The notes under the pieces are model-generated. The model was not told the origin of the DNA. It searched no databases and was given only the letters and a program-made list of their open reading frames with translations. A DNA stretch of 64,000 bases from Clostridiales bacterium (GTDB lineage Bacteria; Bacillota; Clostridia; Oscillospirales; Oscillospiraceae), in the NCBI GenBank assembly GCA_902362775.1, contig CABIXV010000001.1, positions 1-64,000 on the forward strand, given 5' to 3'. Every line of letters starts with the position of its first letter. The stretch's first letter is position 1. Made by a program: the position numbers and the translations under genes. Below are positions 51,518 through 59,379 of the stretch, piece by piece.

Positions 51518-52999
51518 ATGAAACTGGATTTTGAATACGGCCAAGGCCTTATGAGCGCCGAATTGCCTGACAGCACCGATATCTTTATCCCCGGTGAAAC
51601 CGTGCCCGATCCCCCTTGTCTGCCCCAAGACTGGGACAGCCTGTATGCTGCCACCCTGGAGTCTATCCAGCACCCCATCGGCATGAAGCCTCTGCGGGAG
51701 TTGGCTGGCCCCGGCAAGACAGTGGTCTTCGTCATTCCTGACATTGTGAAGGGAGGCACCCAGCCTACCTCCCATCGTCGTGTGGCCATCCGGGCCTGTC
51801 TGGATGAGCTGTACGCTGCTGGAGTAGCAAAAGAGGACATTCTTCTGCTGTTTTCTAACGGCCTTCATCCCCGAGCCACAGTGGCCGAGATGAAGAAGAT
51901 TCTGGGTGATGATCTGTTCAATGAGTTCTATTACACCAACCAGATCACCAGTCACGACAGTGAGGATCCCGACCACATGGTGGATCTAGGTACCACCCAG
52001 CGGGGTGATCCGGTGCTGATGAACAAGTATGTCTTTGACTGCGATATCCCCATTCTTATCGGACACACCCAAGGCAATCCCTACGGCGGATACTCTGGCG
52101 GCTATAAGCACTGTACTACCGGCATCACCCACTGGCGCTCTATTGCTAGTCATCACGTCCCCAAGGTCATGCACCGGGATGACTTCACCCCCGTGTCCGG
52201 CCACAATCTGATGCGTACCAAGTTCGATGAGATCGGTATGCATATGGAAGAGAAGATGGGCCACTCCTTCTTCTGCTGTGACGCGGTACTAGACACCTAC
52301 TCCCGTCAGATCGCTATCTTCTCCGGCTATGCTAAGGAGATGCAACCTGTGTCCTGGGATGTCGCCGACAAACGGACTTATGTGCCCTGGGCAGAAAAGA
52401 AGTATGATGTAGTGGTGTTCGGCATGCCCCAAGACTTCCACTATGGCAATGGCATGGGTACCAACCCTATCCAGATGATGCAGGCCTTGTCAGCTCAGGT
52501 CATCCGCCACAAGAGAGTCATGAGTGATCACTGTGTATTCATCGTTTCTAGCATCTGTAACGGCTATTTTCACGACGAACGTTGGCCCTATCTGAGGGAG
52601 TTATACGAGATGTTCCAGCATGATTACATGAACGTTCTCCCCGACATGGACCGTTATGGCGAGTACTTCGCTACCAATGAGGAGTATATTCGCAAGTACC
52701 GCTTCTGCAACGCCTTCCACCCCTTCCACGGCTTCTCCATGATGAGCTGCGGTCACATTGCCGAGATGAACACTTCCGCCATCTATATTGTGGGTGCCCA
52801 AGAACCGGGTATTGCCCGCTCTATGGGGCTGAAGACCCGGTCCACCTTCGAGGAAGCCCTGGAGGACGCCAAAAAGAAATTTGTCGGCCCCAACCCCAAT
52901 ATCTTGGCTCTGCCTAAGACCTATAAGATCGGCGCTGTTCATCTATGCATGAAGAACGAGGGCTATGATGGCACCTGCGGCCATCCCTGCGCTGACTAA
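51518..52999 (+). CDS. LarA-family nickel-pincer enzyme (lactate-racemase-like)
   Basis: 493 aa from ATG 51518, 12 nt after AGAAAGG. LarA-type enzymes racemise or epimerise 2-hydroxyacids using a nickel-pincer nucleotide. The expected pattern is present: PDIVKGGTQPTSHRR (74-88), NGLHPRAT with His 117, IGHTQGNPYGGYSGGYKHC with His 183 and the pincer-tethering Lys 197, and MMSCGHIAEM near 415. It differs from classical LarA (longer, with cysteine-rich end GTCGHPCAD), so its substrate is probably not lactate. No larB, larC or larE (cofactor synthesis) is in the window. Sits between a hydroxyacid dehydrogenase and the importer genes. Confidence 0.82.
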   Translation: MKLDFEYGQGLMSAELPDSTDIFIPGETVPDPPCLPQDWDSLYAATLESIQHPIGMKPLRELAGPGKTVVFVIPDIVKGGTQPTSHRRVAIRACLDELYAAGVAKEDILLLFSNGLHPRATVAEMKKILGDDLFNEFYYTNQITSHDSEDPDHMVDLGTTQRGDPVLMNKYVFDCDIPILIGHTQGNPYGGYSGGYKHCTTGITHWRSIASHHVPKVMHRDDFTPVSGHNLMRTKFDEIGMHMEEKMGHSFFCCDAVLDTYSRQIAIFSGYAKEMQPVSWDVADKRTYVPWAEKKYDVVVFGMPQDFHYGNGMGTNPIQMMQALSAQVIRHKRVMSDHCVFIVSSICNGYFHDERWPYLRELYEMFQHDYMNVLPDMDRYGEYFATNEEYIRKYRFCNAFHPFHGFSMMSCGHIAEMNTSAIYIVGAQEPGIARSMGLKTRSTFEEALEDAKKKFVGPNPNILALPKTYKIGAVHLCMKNEGYDGTCGHPCAD

Positions 53000-53096
53000 A
53001 AAGCCCTTCCCTTTGGAATCACACAGGGTTTGGCTGGATAGTGACCGTCCGGTAGTCCGCCCGGTCGATATATGTTTAGAAAGGATGGAAGTAAAG

Positions 53097-54305
53097 ATGA
53101 AAAAAGCAACCACAAAAAGACTCCTTGCAACGCTCCTCTCTTTTGCCATGATGTTCGCTCTGGTCGCCTGTTCTGGCAACGAAAATGGCAGTAGCGGAGG
53201 CAACAACTCCGCCAACAGCGGTGGCACTTCCTCCGGTGGCGGCCACGAAGTGGAGCTGATAGACGGCGCCACCGCCCCTGAGGATTTGACCTTTGGTCTA
53301 ACCCCCTTTGAAGACCGCCAGACTCTGCGCATCGGCTTCTTTACCGGCTCTCCCCTCTCCTATGCCTTCCTCTTTGCCGATAATCTGGGCGTCTTCGACG
53401 CGCTAAACATCGATGTGGAGTATAGCTGCTTCACCGGTGGCCCCGCCATGATGGAGGCCAACTCCGAATGGGATATGGCATCCTGCGGTTTGGGCGGTGT
53501 ATGCACTGCCTTGGCTGGTTATGACTTTACCCTCGTAGATGTTACTGACTACGAGGAGAACATGGCCATTTTCGTACGGCCCGACTCTGAGTTGGCTAAT
53601 GACCCTACTAACCCCGATTTATGGAAGGGAGCTACCGTGGTCTACCCTGCTGGCACCACCGGTCAGGCGGTCCTAGCTCAGTATCTCGAGACCATGGGCC
53701 TGACCCTCTCCGACGTGGAAAGTGTCAACATGGACAATGCCAACGGTCTGACCGGCTTTAACGGCGGCACTGGTGACGCCCTGGTGTGTTGGAACGCTAT
53801 CGCCCTGTCCGCTGAGGACATAGGGTATGTTCGTGTCACTGACTCTGGCCAGCTGAACCTGCCCTTCCCTTGCTGTACCTTCGCCCAGACCGAGATCATG
53901 GAGAGTAATCCCGACCTAGTGGCTGCTGCAGTCGCTGTTTTCCATCTGACCTATGAGTGGGTTACCGAGTCCGAGGGCAATGCCGCTCAGGCCGCCGCCT
54001 GGTATCTGGAGCACTGCGACGAAGAAGGCTTCCTGTGTGACGAGAGCATCGCTGAACGCACCATTAACTGGTGGCGCTGTCCCACGGTAGATGAGTATAT
54101 CGCACTCTTTACTGAAACTGAACCCGACGAAGCTGGCCTGTATACTTCTCGTGACCTACTGCAAATTGAGAACGACATCCTCTCCGGATTTGACTTCTTC
54201 ACCAGCGTAGGCAGCTACACCGAGGCCCAACGCACCCAGTTCCTGGACGATCAGCGGGTGGACAATTCCATCGCTCTGGCTGTCAAAGAGATGCTGGGTC
54301 GATAA
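53097..54305 (+). CDS. ABC importer substrate-binding lipoprotein (SsuA/NMT1-like)
   Basis: 402 aa. ATG 53097 is 12 nt after AGAAAGG, the same spacing and leader block as the LarA gene; ATG 53085 touches that site. Lipoprotein signal: KRLLATLLSFAMMFALVAC with the lipobox Cys at ~25, then a Ser/Gly/Asn linker. The mature domain resembles SsuA/TauA/THI5 binding proteins (TLRIGFFTGSPLSYAFLFAD, NLGVFDALNIDVEYSCF, ATVVYPAGTTGQAVLAQYLE). It captures the cluster's substrate outside the membrane. The ligand cannot be told; this family takes sulfonates, nitrate, taurine, pyrimidines or aromatic acids. Confidence 0.9.
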   Translation: MKKATTKRLLATLLSFAMMFALVACSGNENGSSGGNNSANSGGTSSGGGHEVELIDGATAPEDLTFGLTPFEDRQTLRIGFFTGSPLSYAFLFADNLGVFDALNIDVEYSCFTGGPAMMEANSEWDMASCGLGGVCTALAGYDFTLVDVTDYEENMAIFVRPDSELANDPTNPDLWKGATVVYPAGTTGQAVLAQYLETMGLTLSDVESVNMDNANGLTGFNGGTGDALVCWNAIALSAEDIGYVRVTDSGQLNLPFPCCTFAQTEIMESNPDLVAAAVAVFHLTYEWVTESEGNAAQAAAWYLEHCDEEGFLCDESIAERTINWWRCPTVDEYIALFTETEPDEAGLYTSRDLLQIENDILSGFDFFTSVGSYTEAQRTQFLDDQRVDNSIALAVKEMLGR

Positions 54306-54318
54306 ATGCCTTCGATAG

Positions 54319-54352
54319 TCTTCCTCCCGCCCCATGGGAGGCGGGAGGAAGA
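54319..54352 (+). terminator. Intercistronic hairpin after the binding-protein gene
   Basis: TCTTCCTCCCGCC / GGCGGGAGGAAGA, 13-bp perfect stem without a strong T-run. Probably stabilises the upstream mRNA or gives partial termination so binding protein exceeds permease, a common ABC-operon feature. Confidence 0.6.
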
Positions 54353-54480
54353 TTCGCTTTGCGGACGTGAAAACTGAATTTGGCTTCTGTCTACAGATCA
54401 GTCCAAACGTTCTCAGAGTGCATCTCCGCCTCTGCATATCTGATATTTGAGACACAAAGCTCGGAAAGTAGGGATGTCTT

Positions 54481-55317
54481 TTGAGCGAACCCATTCATGA
54501 GATGACTGCGGCTGAGCGTGTCGCGCTGGTCGAGCGTGAAAAACACCGGATAACCTACCGCAACATCACCCTGTCTTTCGCCGGTATCCTTCTCTTCCTG
54601 CTCATTTGGGAAGGGTTAGCCCTGTCCGGCATTGTAGACTCCAGAATTCTGTGTGACGTTTTGGAAGTCCTTCGTCTTTTCGTCACCAAACTGTCTGATC
54701 CCAATCCAGACGGCGCGGTGCTGACGGTCCATATCTGGTCCAGTTTACAGGTGGCCCTTCTGGGCTTCCTGCTGGCTGTAGTCATCGGTGTGCCTCTAGG
54801 CTGGCTGATGGGCTGGTATCGGGGAGCCGACAGCTTTCTTCGCCCCATCTTTGAGATTATTCGCCCTATTCCCCCAGTGTCCTGGATTCCGCTGACCATT
54901 GTGTGGCTGGGCATCGGCCTGCCGGCCAAGTCCTTCATCGTATTCTTTGCCGCCTTTGTCCCCTGTCTAATCAACGCCTATACCGGCATCCGGCAGACCA
55001 AGGAGGTCCTGAAAAACGTAGGCAAGACCTTTGGCGCTTCTTACTTCACTGTCTTCGTAAAAGTGGGGATTCCTTCCTCTTTGGTCATGACTTTCGCCGG
55101 CATCAAGGTTGCTATCGGCAACGCCTGGGCCACTCTGGTGGCCGCTGAGATGCTGGCCGCTTCCAGCGGACTGGGCTACATGATCCTGATGGGCCGTTCC
55201 TATGCCCGCGTAGATCTGATCATCCTGGGGATTGTTGTCATCGGCGTGCTGGGCGTCATCATCTCCGCTATCATCAACAGGCTGGAGCGTATCTTCCTAG
55301 GATGGAGGTATGTGTAG
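54481..55317 (+). CDS. ABC importer permease 1 (SsuC/TauC-like)
   Basis: 278 aa from TTG 54481, behind AAGTAGGGATG. Six membrane segments; first is LSFAGILLFLLIWEGLALSG. The EAA-type loop that contacts the ATPase is LKNVGKTFGASYFTVFVKVGIP (~178-200). Also shows the family block FEIIRPIPPVSWIPLTIVWLG. It is paralogous to the following gene, so the importer likely has a heterodimeric pore rather than the usual homodimer of SsuC systems. Confidence 0.88.
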   Translation: MSEPIHEMTAAERVALVEREKHRITYRNITLSFAGILLFLLIWEGLALSGIVDSRILCDVLEVLRLFVTKLSDPNPDGAVLTVHIWSSLQVALLGFLLAVVIGVPLGWLMGWYRGADSFLRPIFEIIRPIPPVSWIPLTIVWLGIGLPAKSFIVFFAAFVPCLINAYTGIRQTKEVLKNVGKTFGASYFTVFVKVGIPSSLVMTFAGIKVAIGNAWATLVAAEMLAASSGLGYMILMGRSYARVDLIILGIVVIGVLGVIISAIINRLERIFLGWRYV

Positions 55318-55318
55318 T

Positions 55319-56131
55319 ATGGAAAAGAAAACCGCGCATATGAGCGCAGCAGAGATTCGGGAACAACGGCTTAAGGTTCTTTACCGTATCCTCCCTATTG
55401 TCTCTCTTCTCCTGTTGGTGGCCCTTTGGCTGTTAGCCTCCTCCGGCGCCAATTCCAACTTCCCAACTCCCCAGGCAGTGTGGGATCGTACAGTTCGCCT
55501 GTTCACCAATCCGGTAAAGAAACTGACTTTGGTCGGTCACGCTTTGGTCAGTCTACGGCGCATCGGTCTGGCTCTCGTCTTCGATTGGACTGCTGGTATC
55601 GCCTTTGGCGTACTGCTGGGATGGTGCCCCAGGGCCCGTGCCTTCTTTGGCCCTCTATTCAACGCCTTCCGTGCCGTCCCTCCGCTAGCCTGGATTCCTC
55701 TGATCACACTGTGGTTTGGTGCTGGTGAGTTCCCCAAGGTCCTCATCGTTATCTTTGGTTCTCTGGCCTCTATTGTGGTCAACACTCAGGCCGGTCTTAG
55801 TTCTGTGGATAAAATGTATCTGGACGTAGGTACCGTTTTTAACGCCACACCCAGACAGCGCCTGTTCAAGATCGCTATTCCATCTTCTCTGGACGCCATC
55901 TTTGCCGGCGTGCGTACCTCTACCAGTGCCGCCTGGATGGTGGTTTTGGCTGCCGAGATGCTGGGTGCTGACGCAGGCGTGGGCTTCCTGATCTCCCGCG
56001 GCATGGACTCTATCGATATGCCCCTGGTCCTGACCGGCATGATCGCCATTGGTATCGTGGGCGCTATGCTGGCCATTATCACGCAAATTGCAGAAAGGTT
56101 GATTTGCCCATGGACGAGAAAAAGAAAGTAA
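55319..56131 (+). CDS. ABC importer permease 2 (SsuC/TauC-like)
   Basis: 270 aa from ATG 55319, one base after the previous stop; GGAGG at ~55304-55308 is 10 nt away, while ATG 55310 is too close. Membrane segments begin [20 protein letters not shown]; conserved [21 protein letters not shown] and the ATPase-contact loop [22 protein letters not shown]. Pairs with permease 1. Its 3' end runs slightly past the start of the first ATPase gene. Confidence 0.88.
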   Translation: MEKKTAHMSAAEIREQRLKVLYRILPIVSLLLLVALWLLASSGANSNFPTPQAVWDRTVRLFTNPVKKLTLVGHALVSLRRIGLALVFDWTAGIAFGVLLGWCPRARAFFGPLFNAFRAVPPLAWIPLITLWFGAGEFPKVLIVIFGSLASIVVNTQAGLSSVDKMYLDVGTVFNATPRQRLFKIAIPSSLDAIFAGVRTSTSAAWMVVLAAEMLGADAGVGFLISRGMDSIDMPLVLTGMIAIGIVGAMLAIITQIAERLICPWTRKRK

Positions 56132-56877
56132 TTCTGAAACTGGACAACATCTGTCAGAGCTACGTCGTGGGCGAGTCAGTCAAGGATGCAGTGGAAAATG
56201 TTTCCCTCGAGGTCTACGACAATGAATTTCTGGTCATCCTAGGCCCAGGCCACTGCGGTAAAACCGTACTGATGAACATGATCGCCGGATTGGAGAAACC
56301 TATCGGTGGCAAAATCTATCTGGACGGCGAGGAAGTTCACGGCAGCGATAAGCGTATCGGCATGGTGTTTCAGTCTTTGAATTTGATGCCCTGGCGCACT
56401 GTCATGGGCAATGTGGAATTTGGTCTAGAGGTAGCTGGCGTATCCAAGGAGGAGCGCCGGGCCACCGCCCAGAAGTACATCGATCTTGTGGGGTTGAAAG
56501 GCTTTGAAAAGTCCTATCCCCATGAGCTCTCCGGCGGTATGAAGCAGCGTGTAGGAATTGCCCGTGCCTATACCAACAATCCTCAGATTCTCCTGATGGA
56601 TGAACCCTTTGGCCAGCTGGATGCCCAAACCCGGTATGCCATGGAGGAAGAGATCCTGCGTATCTGGGAGCAAGAAAGGCGCACCATCCTCTTTGTCACC
56701 AACAACATTGAGGAGGCTGTCTATCTGGCAGACCGAATTGTGCTGTTGAGCAACTGCCCCGCCCGGGTAAAGCAGGTTTATGATCTGGCTTCACTGGGGC
56801 GTCCCCGGAACACTACGTCTCCGGATTTTCTGCGCATCCGGTCCGAGATTTCCGATAATACGGATCTGGCGCTTTGA
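56110..56877 (+). CDS. ABC importer ATPase 1, H-loop histidine replaced
   Basis: 255 aa from ATG 56110 (TTG 56104 is an alternative) after AGAAAGG. Walker A GPGHCGKT (45-52), Q-loop [10 protein letters not shown], canonical signature [15 protein letters not shown] (140-154), Walker [13 protein letters not shown] (Asp 164, Glu 165). The H-loop, normally FVTHDIEEA in this family, reads FVTNNIEEA with Asn 198 in place of His. Partner ATPase 2 has the opposite defect. Expected to be half of a heterodimeric engine for the importer. Confidence 0.9.
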   Translation: MDEKKKVILKLDNICQSYVVGESVKDAVENVSLEVYDNEFLVILGPGHCGKTVLMNMIAGLEKPIGGKIYLDGEEVHGSDKRIGMVFQSLNLMPWRTVMGNVEFGLEVAGVSKEERRATAQKYIDLVGLKGFEKSYPHELSGGMKQRVGIARAYTNNPQILLMDEPFGQLDAQTRYAMEEEILRIWEQERRTILFVTNNIEEAVYLADRIVLLSNCPARVKQVYDLASLGRPRNTTSPDFLRIRSEISDNTDLAL

Positions 56878-56892
56878 TATGGGAGGTACTCT

Positions 56893-57639
56893 ATGAGCGA
56901 GCAAGAATATAAAGTACGGGTGGAGCACCTGACCAAATACTTCGGGGACCTACATGTGCTAGACGATGTGTCCTTCAATATCAAAAAGGGAGAATTCCTG
57001 TGTGTGGTAGGCCCCACAGGCTGTGGTAAGACCACCTTCCTCAATCTGCTCACCCGCATCTATATGCCCACAAAGGGAGAACTCTATATCGACGGTGAGC
57101 CCGCCGATCCCAAAAAACACAGTTTGGCGGTGGTGTTCCAGGAGCCTTCCTCCATGCCTTGGCTCACGGTAGAACAGAACCTGCGTTTCGGCTTGGAAAT
57201 CAAGAAGCTGCCCAAAAATGAGATTGATCGTCGAGTAGAAAATATCATCAAGCTGTTAGGCCTAGAAGAGTTTCGTAACCGCTACCCTCACCAGTTGTCC
57301 GTTTCTACCGCCCAACGCATCATTATCGGACGCGCTTTTGCCCTCCAGCCTGACCTGTTGCTGATGGATGAGCCATATGGACAGATGGACATCAAACTGC
57401 GCTTCTATCTGGAGGATGAGGTTATCCGCTTGTGGAAGGAAATCGGTACCACCGTGGTTTTCATTACCCACAACATCGAGGAGGCCGTGTATCTAGCTGA
57501 ACGCATCCTAATCCTGACCAACAAGCCGGCCCACATCAAGGAGGAAGTGCAGGTAGACCTACCACGTCCGCGGGATGTTACCGCTCCTGACTTCATTGCA
57601 ATTCGAAATCATGTGACCGAACAGATCAAATGGTGGTAA
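56893..57639 (+). CDS. ABC importer ATPase 2, signature motif degenerate
   Basis: 248 aa, ATG 56893 behind GGGAGGTACTCT. Walker A GPTGCGKT (40-47), Q-loop VFQEPSSMPWLTVEQN, Walker B LLLMDEPYGQMD (Asp 159, Glu 160) and an intact H-loop FITHNIEEA (His 193). The signature motif is LSVSTAQRIIIGRAF (135-149) instead of LSGGQQQR. Fifteen bases after ATPase 1. With ATPase 1 it would give one composite site that is fully canonical (its Walker/H-loop plus signature of ATPase 1) and one fully degenerate site. Confidence 0.9.
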   Translation: MSEQEYKVRVEHLTKYFGDLHVLDDVSFNIKKGEFLCVVGPTGCGKTTFLNLLTRIYMPTKGELYIDGEPADPKKHSLAVVFQEPSSMPWLTVEQNLRFGLEIKKLPKNEIDRRVENIIKLLGLEEFRNRYPHQLSVSTAQRIIIGRAFALQPDLLLMDEPYGQMDIKLRFYLEDEVIRLWKEIGTTVVFITHNIEEAVYLAERILILTNKPAHIKEEVQVDLPRPRDVTAPDFIAIRNHVTEQIKWW

Positions 57640-57642
57640 GAT

Positions 57643-57677
57643 AAAGCGGGGAAGCCCTTGGGCCGCCCCGCTTTTCT
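57643..57677 (+). terminator. Terminator after the ABC genes
   Basis: AAAGCGGGG / CCCCGCTTTT stem with an imperfect inner part (CCCTTGGG), then CTT. Lies between ATPase 2 and the TauE-like gene, so the exporter may be read at a lower level. Confidence 0.7.
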
Positions 57678-57709
57678 TAAATGCCAAACTCGACGAAAAG
57701 GAGGGTAAC

Positions 57710-58456
57710 ATGAATCAGCCCCAGATTATGCTTCTTGTAGCAGTCATCAACTTTGCCGCCGCTTTTTTTCAAGGAGCTGCCGGCTTTGGCTATGCTCTAA
57801 TGGCCATGGCCCTGATGCCCCTCTTTCTACCCATGTCTGTATGTTCCGCCATTTCCGCGGTGACTGTGGTTGTCATTGGTCTCCAGATGACCCTAGTCCT
57901 CTGTCGGGAACTGCAGTGGCGGCTGATTGTGTTGCCCGTGTTCTCCTGTCTGACCACCATCAATCTGGGCCTGTATCTACTGGACCAGTTTGATGAACTT
58001 CTTCTGCGCATCATCCTAGCCTGTCTGCTTCTGTTGGTAACCGCTATTTTTTTCATCATGCGCCGCCGTCAACTGGTGCTGCCCAACCGCTGGTATACAG
58101 CTGTTGGTGCCGGGCTGATTACCGGAATTTCCACCGGCATGTTCAATATTGTGGGGCCTTTCTTTTTGGTCTATTATATGAATGTGTGCGAAACCCCCTT
58201 GAGTATGAAAGCCAGCCTAGAGTTCAGCTTCCTTCTCTCCGGGCTCTATTCAAGCGCCATGCATCTGTTTGTCTATCACAACATCACGTTGAAGGCGGCA
58301 CCTATGTTAGCCACCTCCGCAGCGGCAGCACTGCTAGCCGGCGTACTTGGGTTGAAAGTGTTCCGGAAGATCGACAAGAACAAAATCTCACTGGTGGCCT
58401 ATATCCTGTTGCCCCTCATGGCCGTCAATCTAATCATCACCGGACTGAGTGTCTGA
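57710..58456 (+). CDS. TauE/SafE-family membrane exporter
   Basis: 248 aa, ATG 57710 behind AAAAGGAGGG. About eight membrane segments. Family features: the N-terminal NFAAAFFQGAAGFGYALMAMA and the repeated half GLITGISTGMFNIVGPFFLVYY. TauE/SafE proteins export sulfite, sulfoacetate, sulfolactate or related anions, or import sulfur acids. As the last gene of the cluster it could export the end product (for instance a sulfonate or sulfite) of the pathway; this is the main hint for an organosulfur substrate. Confidence 0.88.
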   Translation: MNQPQIMLLVAVINFAAAFFQGAAGFGYALMAMALMPLFLPMSVCSAISAVTVVVIGLQMTLVLCRELQWRLIVLPVFSCLTTINLGLYLLDQFDELLLRIILACLLLLVTAIFFIMRRRQLVLPNRWYTAVGAGLITGISTGMFNIVGPFFLVYYMNVCETPLSMKASLEFSFLLSGLYSSAMHLFVYHNITLKAAPMLATSAAAALLAGVLGLKVFRKIDKNKISLVAYILLPLMAVNLIITGLSV

Positions 58457-58861
58457 TCCCTTTTGTAAAGAGGAACCCAAGCGTACTTGGCTCTTGGGGT
58501 GGTCTTTCTGGGTGCGTGGCTGTGGTCCCTCCCTACTTATGTGCGGTCCAAGGGCCAGTAAACAGAACCGCTTTTCCTGTCTACTATGACCATGGCGGAG
58601 CACCGCACTTCTATGGCCATATAAGTTGAGCAGATTTTTTGCTTTTGTTAGCCATCCCTTTTCACAAAATCTGACTTTATCTACAAATCTGCCTATATAT
58701 TTTTAGACTTTGCCGCAGAGCTTCTTTTCAATCGTCTCTGAGAAAGCAGACAATCCAGCTTTCGGTATCCCCTCTTTTGCTTTTTTCATCCAACTTTTTG
58801 GGAGAGACCGAGCCAGTCAGAGAAACAGCATGAACTCCGGTTGCTTTCCTATACTGAACAG
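58457..58861. other. Intergenic region with no gene seen
   Basis: About 400 bp between the TauE-like gene and the MGMT-like gene. It is T-rich in its middle (58625-58720). I found no ORF with a ribosome site, no clear terminator and no recognised RNA motif. Confidence 0.5.
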
Positions 58862-59209
58862 TCAATGTTCCTGTGGGAGAGCCCCTGCACCAGGTTTCTC
58901 TTCCTCTTCGCCGTACCACATACAGGCCGTCAGGTCCACCCCGCCATCCAGCCGGAAGGGCACCCCCTCCATCTCCAGCAGCAGGCGCTGACTCTCCTTT
59001 CCCAGAGGAGAGAAAGCGTCGCTCAGTCCCCCAAGGCGGTTGACCACCCGGTGGCAGGGCAAGTCCGCTGGCGCCCCATTCAGCGCACAGCCCACGATAC
59101 GAGACAGCCTGGGATTGCCAAGCAACCTGGCAATCTGTCCATAAGTCGTTACTCGGCCATAGGGTATCCGGGCCGTGATCTCATAGACCCGCTGAAATAC
59201 GTTGTCCAA
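58862..59209 (-). CDS. Short MGMT/ATL-family DNA repair protein
   Basis: 115 aa from TTG 59209, 7 nt after GGGAGGGAGC. It contains only the C-terminal DNA-binding domain of O6-alkylguanine-DNA alkyltransferases: FQRVYEITARIPYGRVTTYG (helix-turn-helix), ARLLGNPRLSRIVGCALNG and LPCHRVVNRLGGLSD. The acceptor cysteine of PCHRV is present, unlike classical ATL proteins where it is Trp. The N-terminal domain of full-length Ogt is missing. It may repair alkylated bases directly or flag them for excision. Confidence 0.88.
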   Translation of the reverse strand: MDNVFQRVYEITARIPYGRVTTYGQIARLLGNPRLSRIVGCALNGAPADLPCHRVVNRLGGLSDAFSPLGKESQRLLLEMEGVPFRLDGGVDLTACMWYGEEEEKPGAGALPQEH

Positions 59210-59307
59210 ACGGCTCCCTCCCGTACTGTGTCTTTTTCCCGATTATAGCACCCGGCCCCGTCGGTGTCTACCGTTGTCTCTTTTTCCGATAAAATGGGGC
59301 CTCCTAC

Positions 59308-59336
59308 TTGACATCGGGGACGAACCGTCATTTAAT
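59308..59336 (+). promoter_or_regulatory. Promoter of the aldo/keto reductase gene
   Basis: TTGACA (59308-59313), 17-bp spacer, TTTAAT (59331-59336). Confidence 0.6.
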
Positions 59337-59379
59337 AGAGGCCAGGGAGCATAATCCATAAGGAAAGGGAGGAATATCT

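Noticed and set aside
56239..56265. ATPase 1 Walker A (GPGHCGKT) as inactive
   Set aside because: It still fits GxxxxGK[ST]; only the H-loop is clearly altered.
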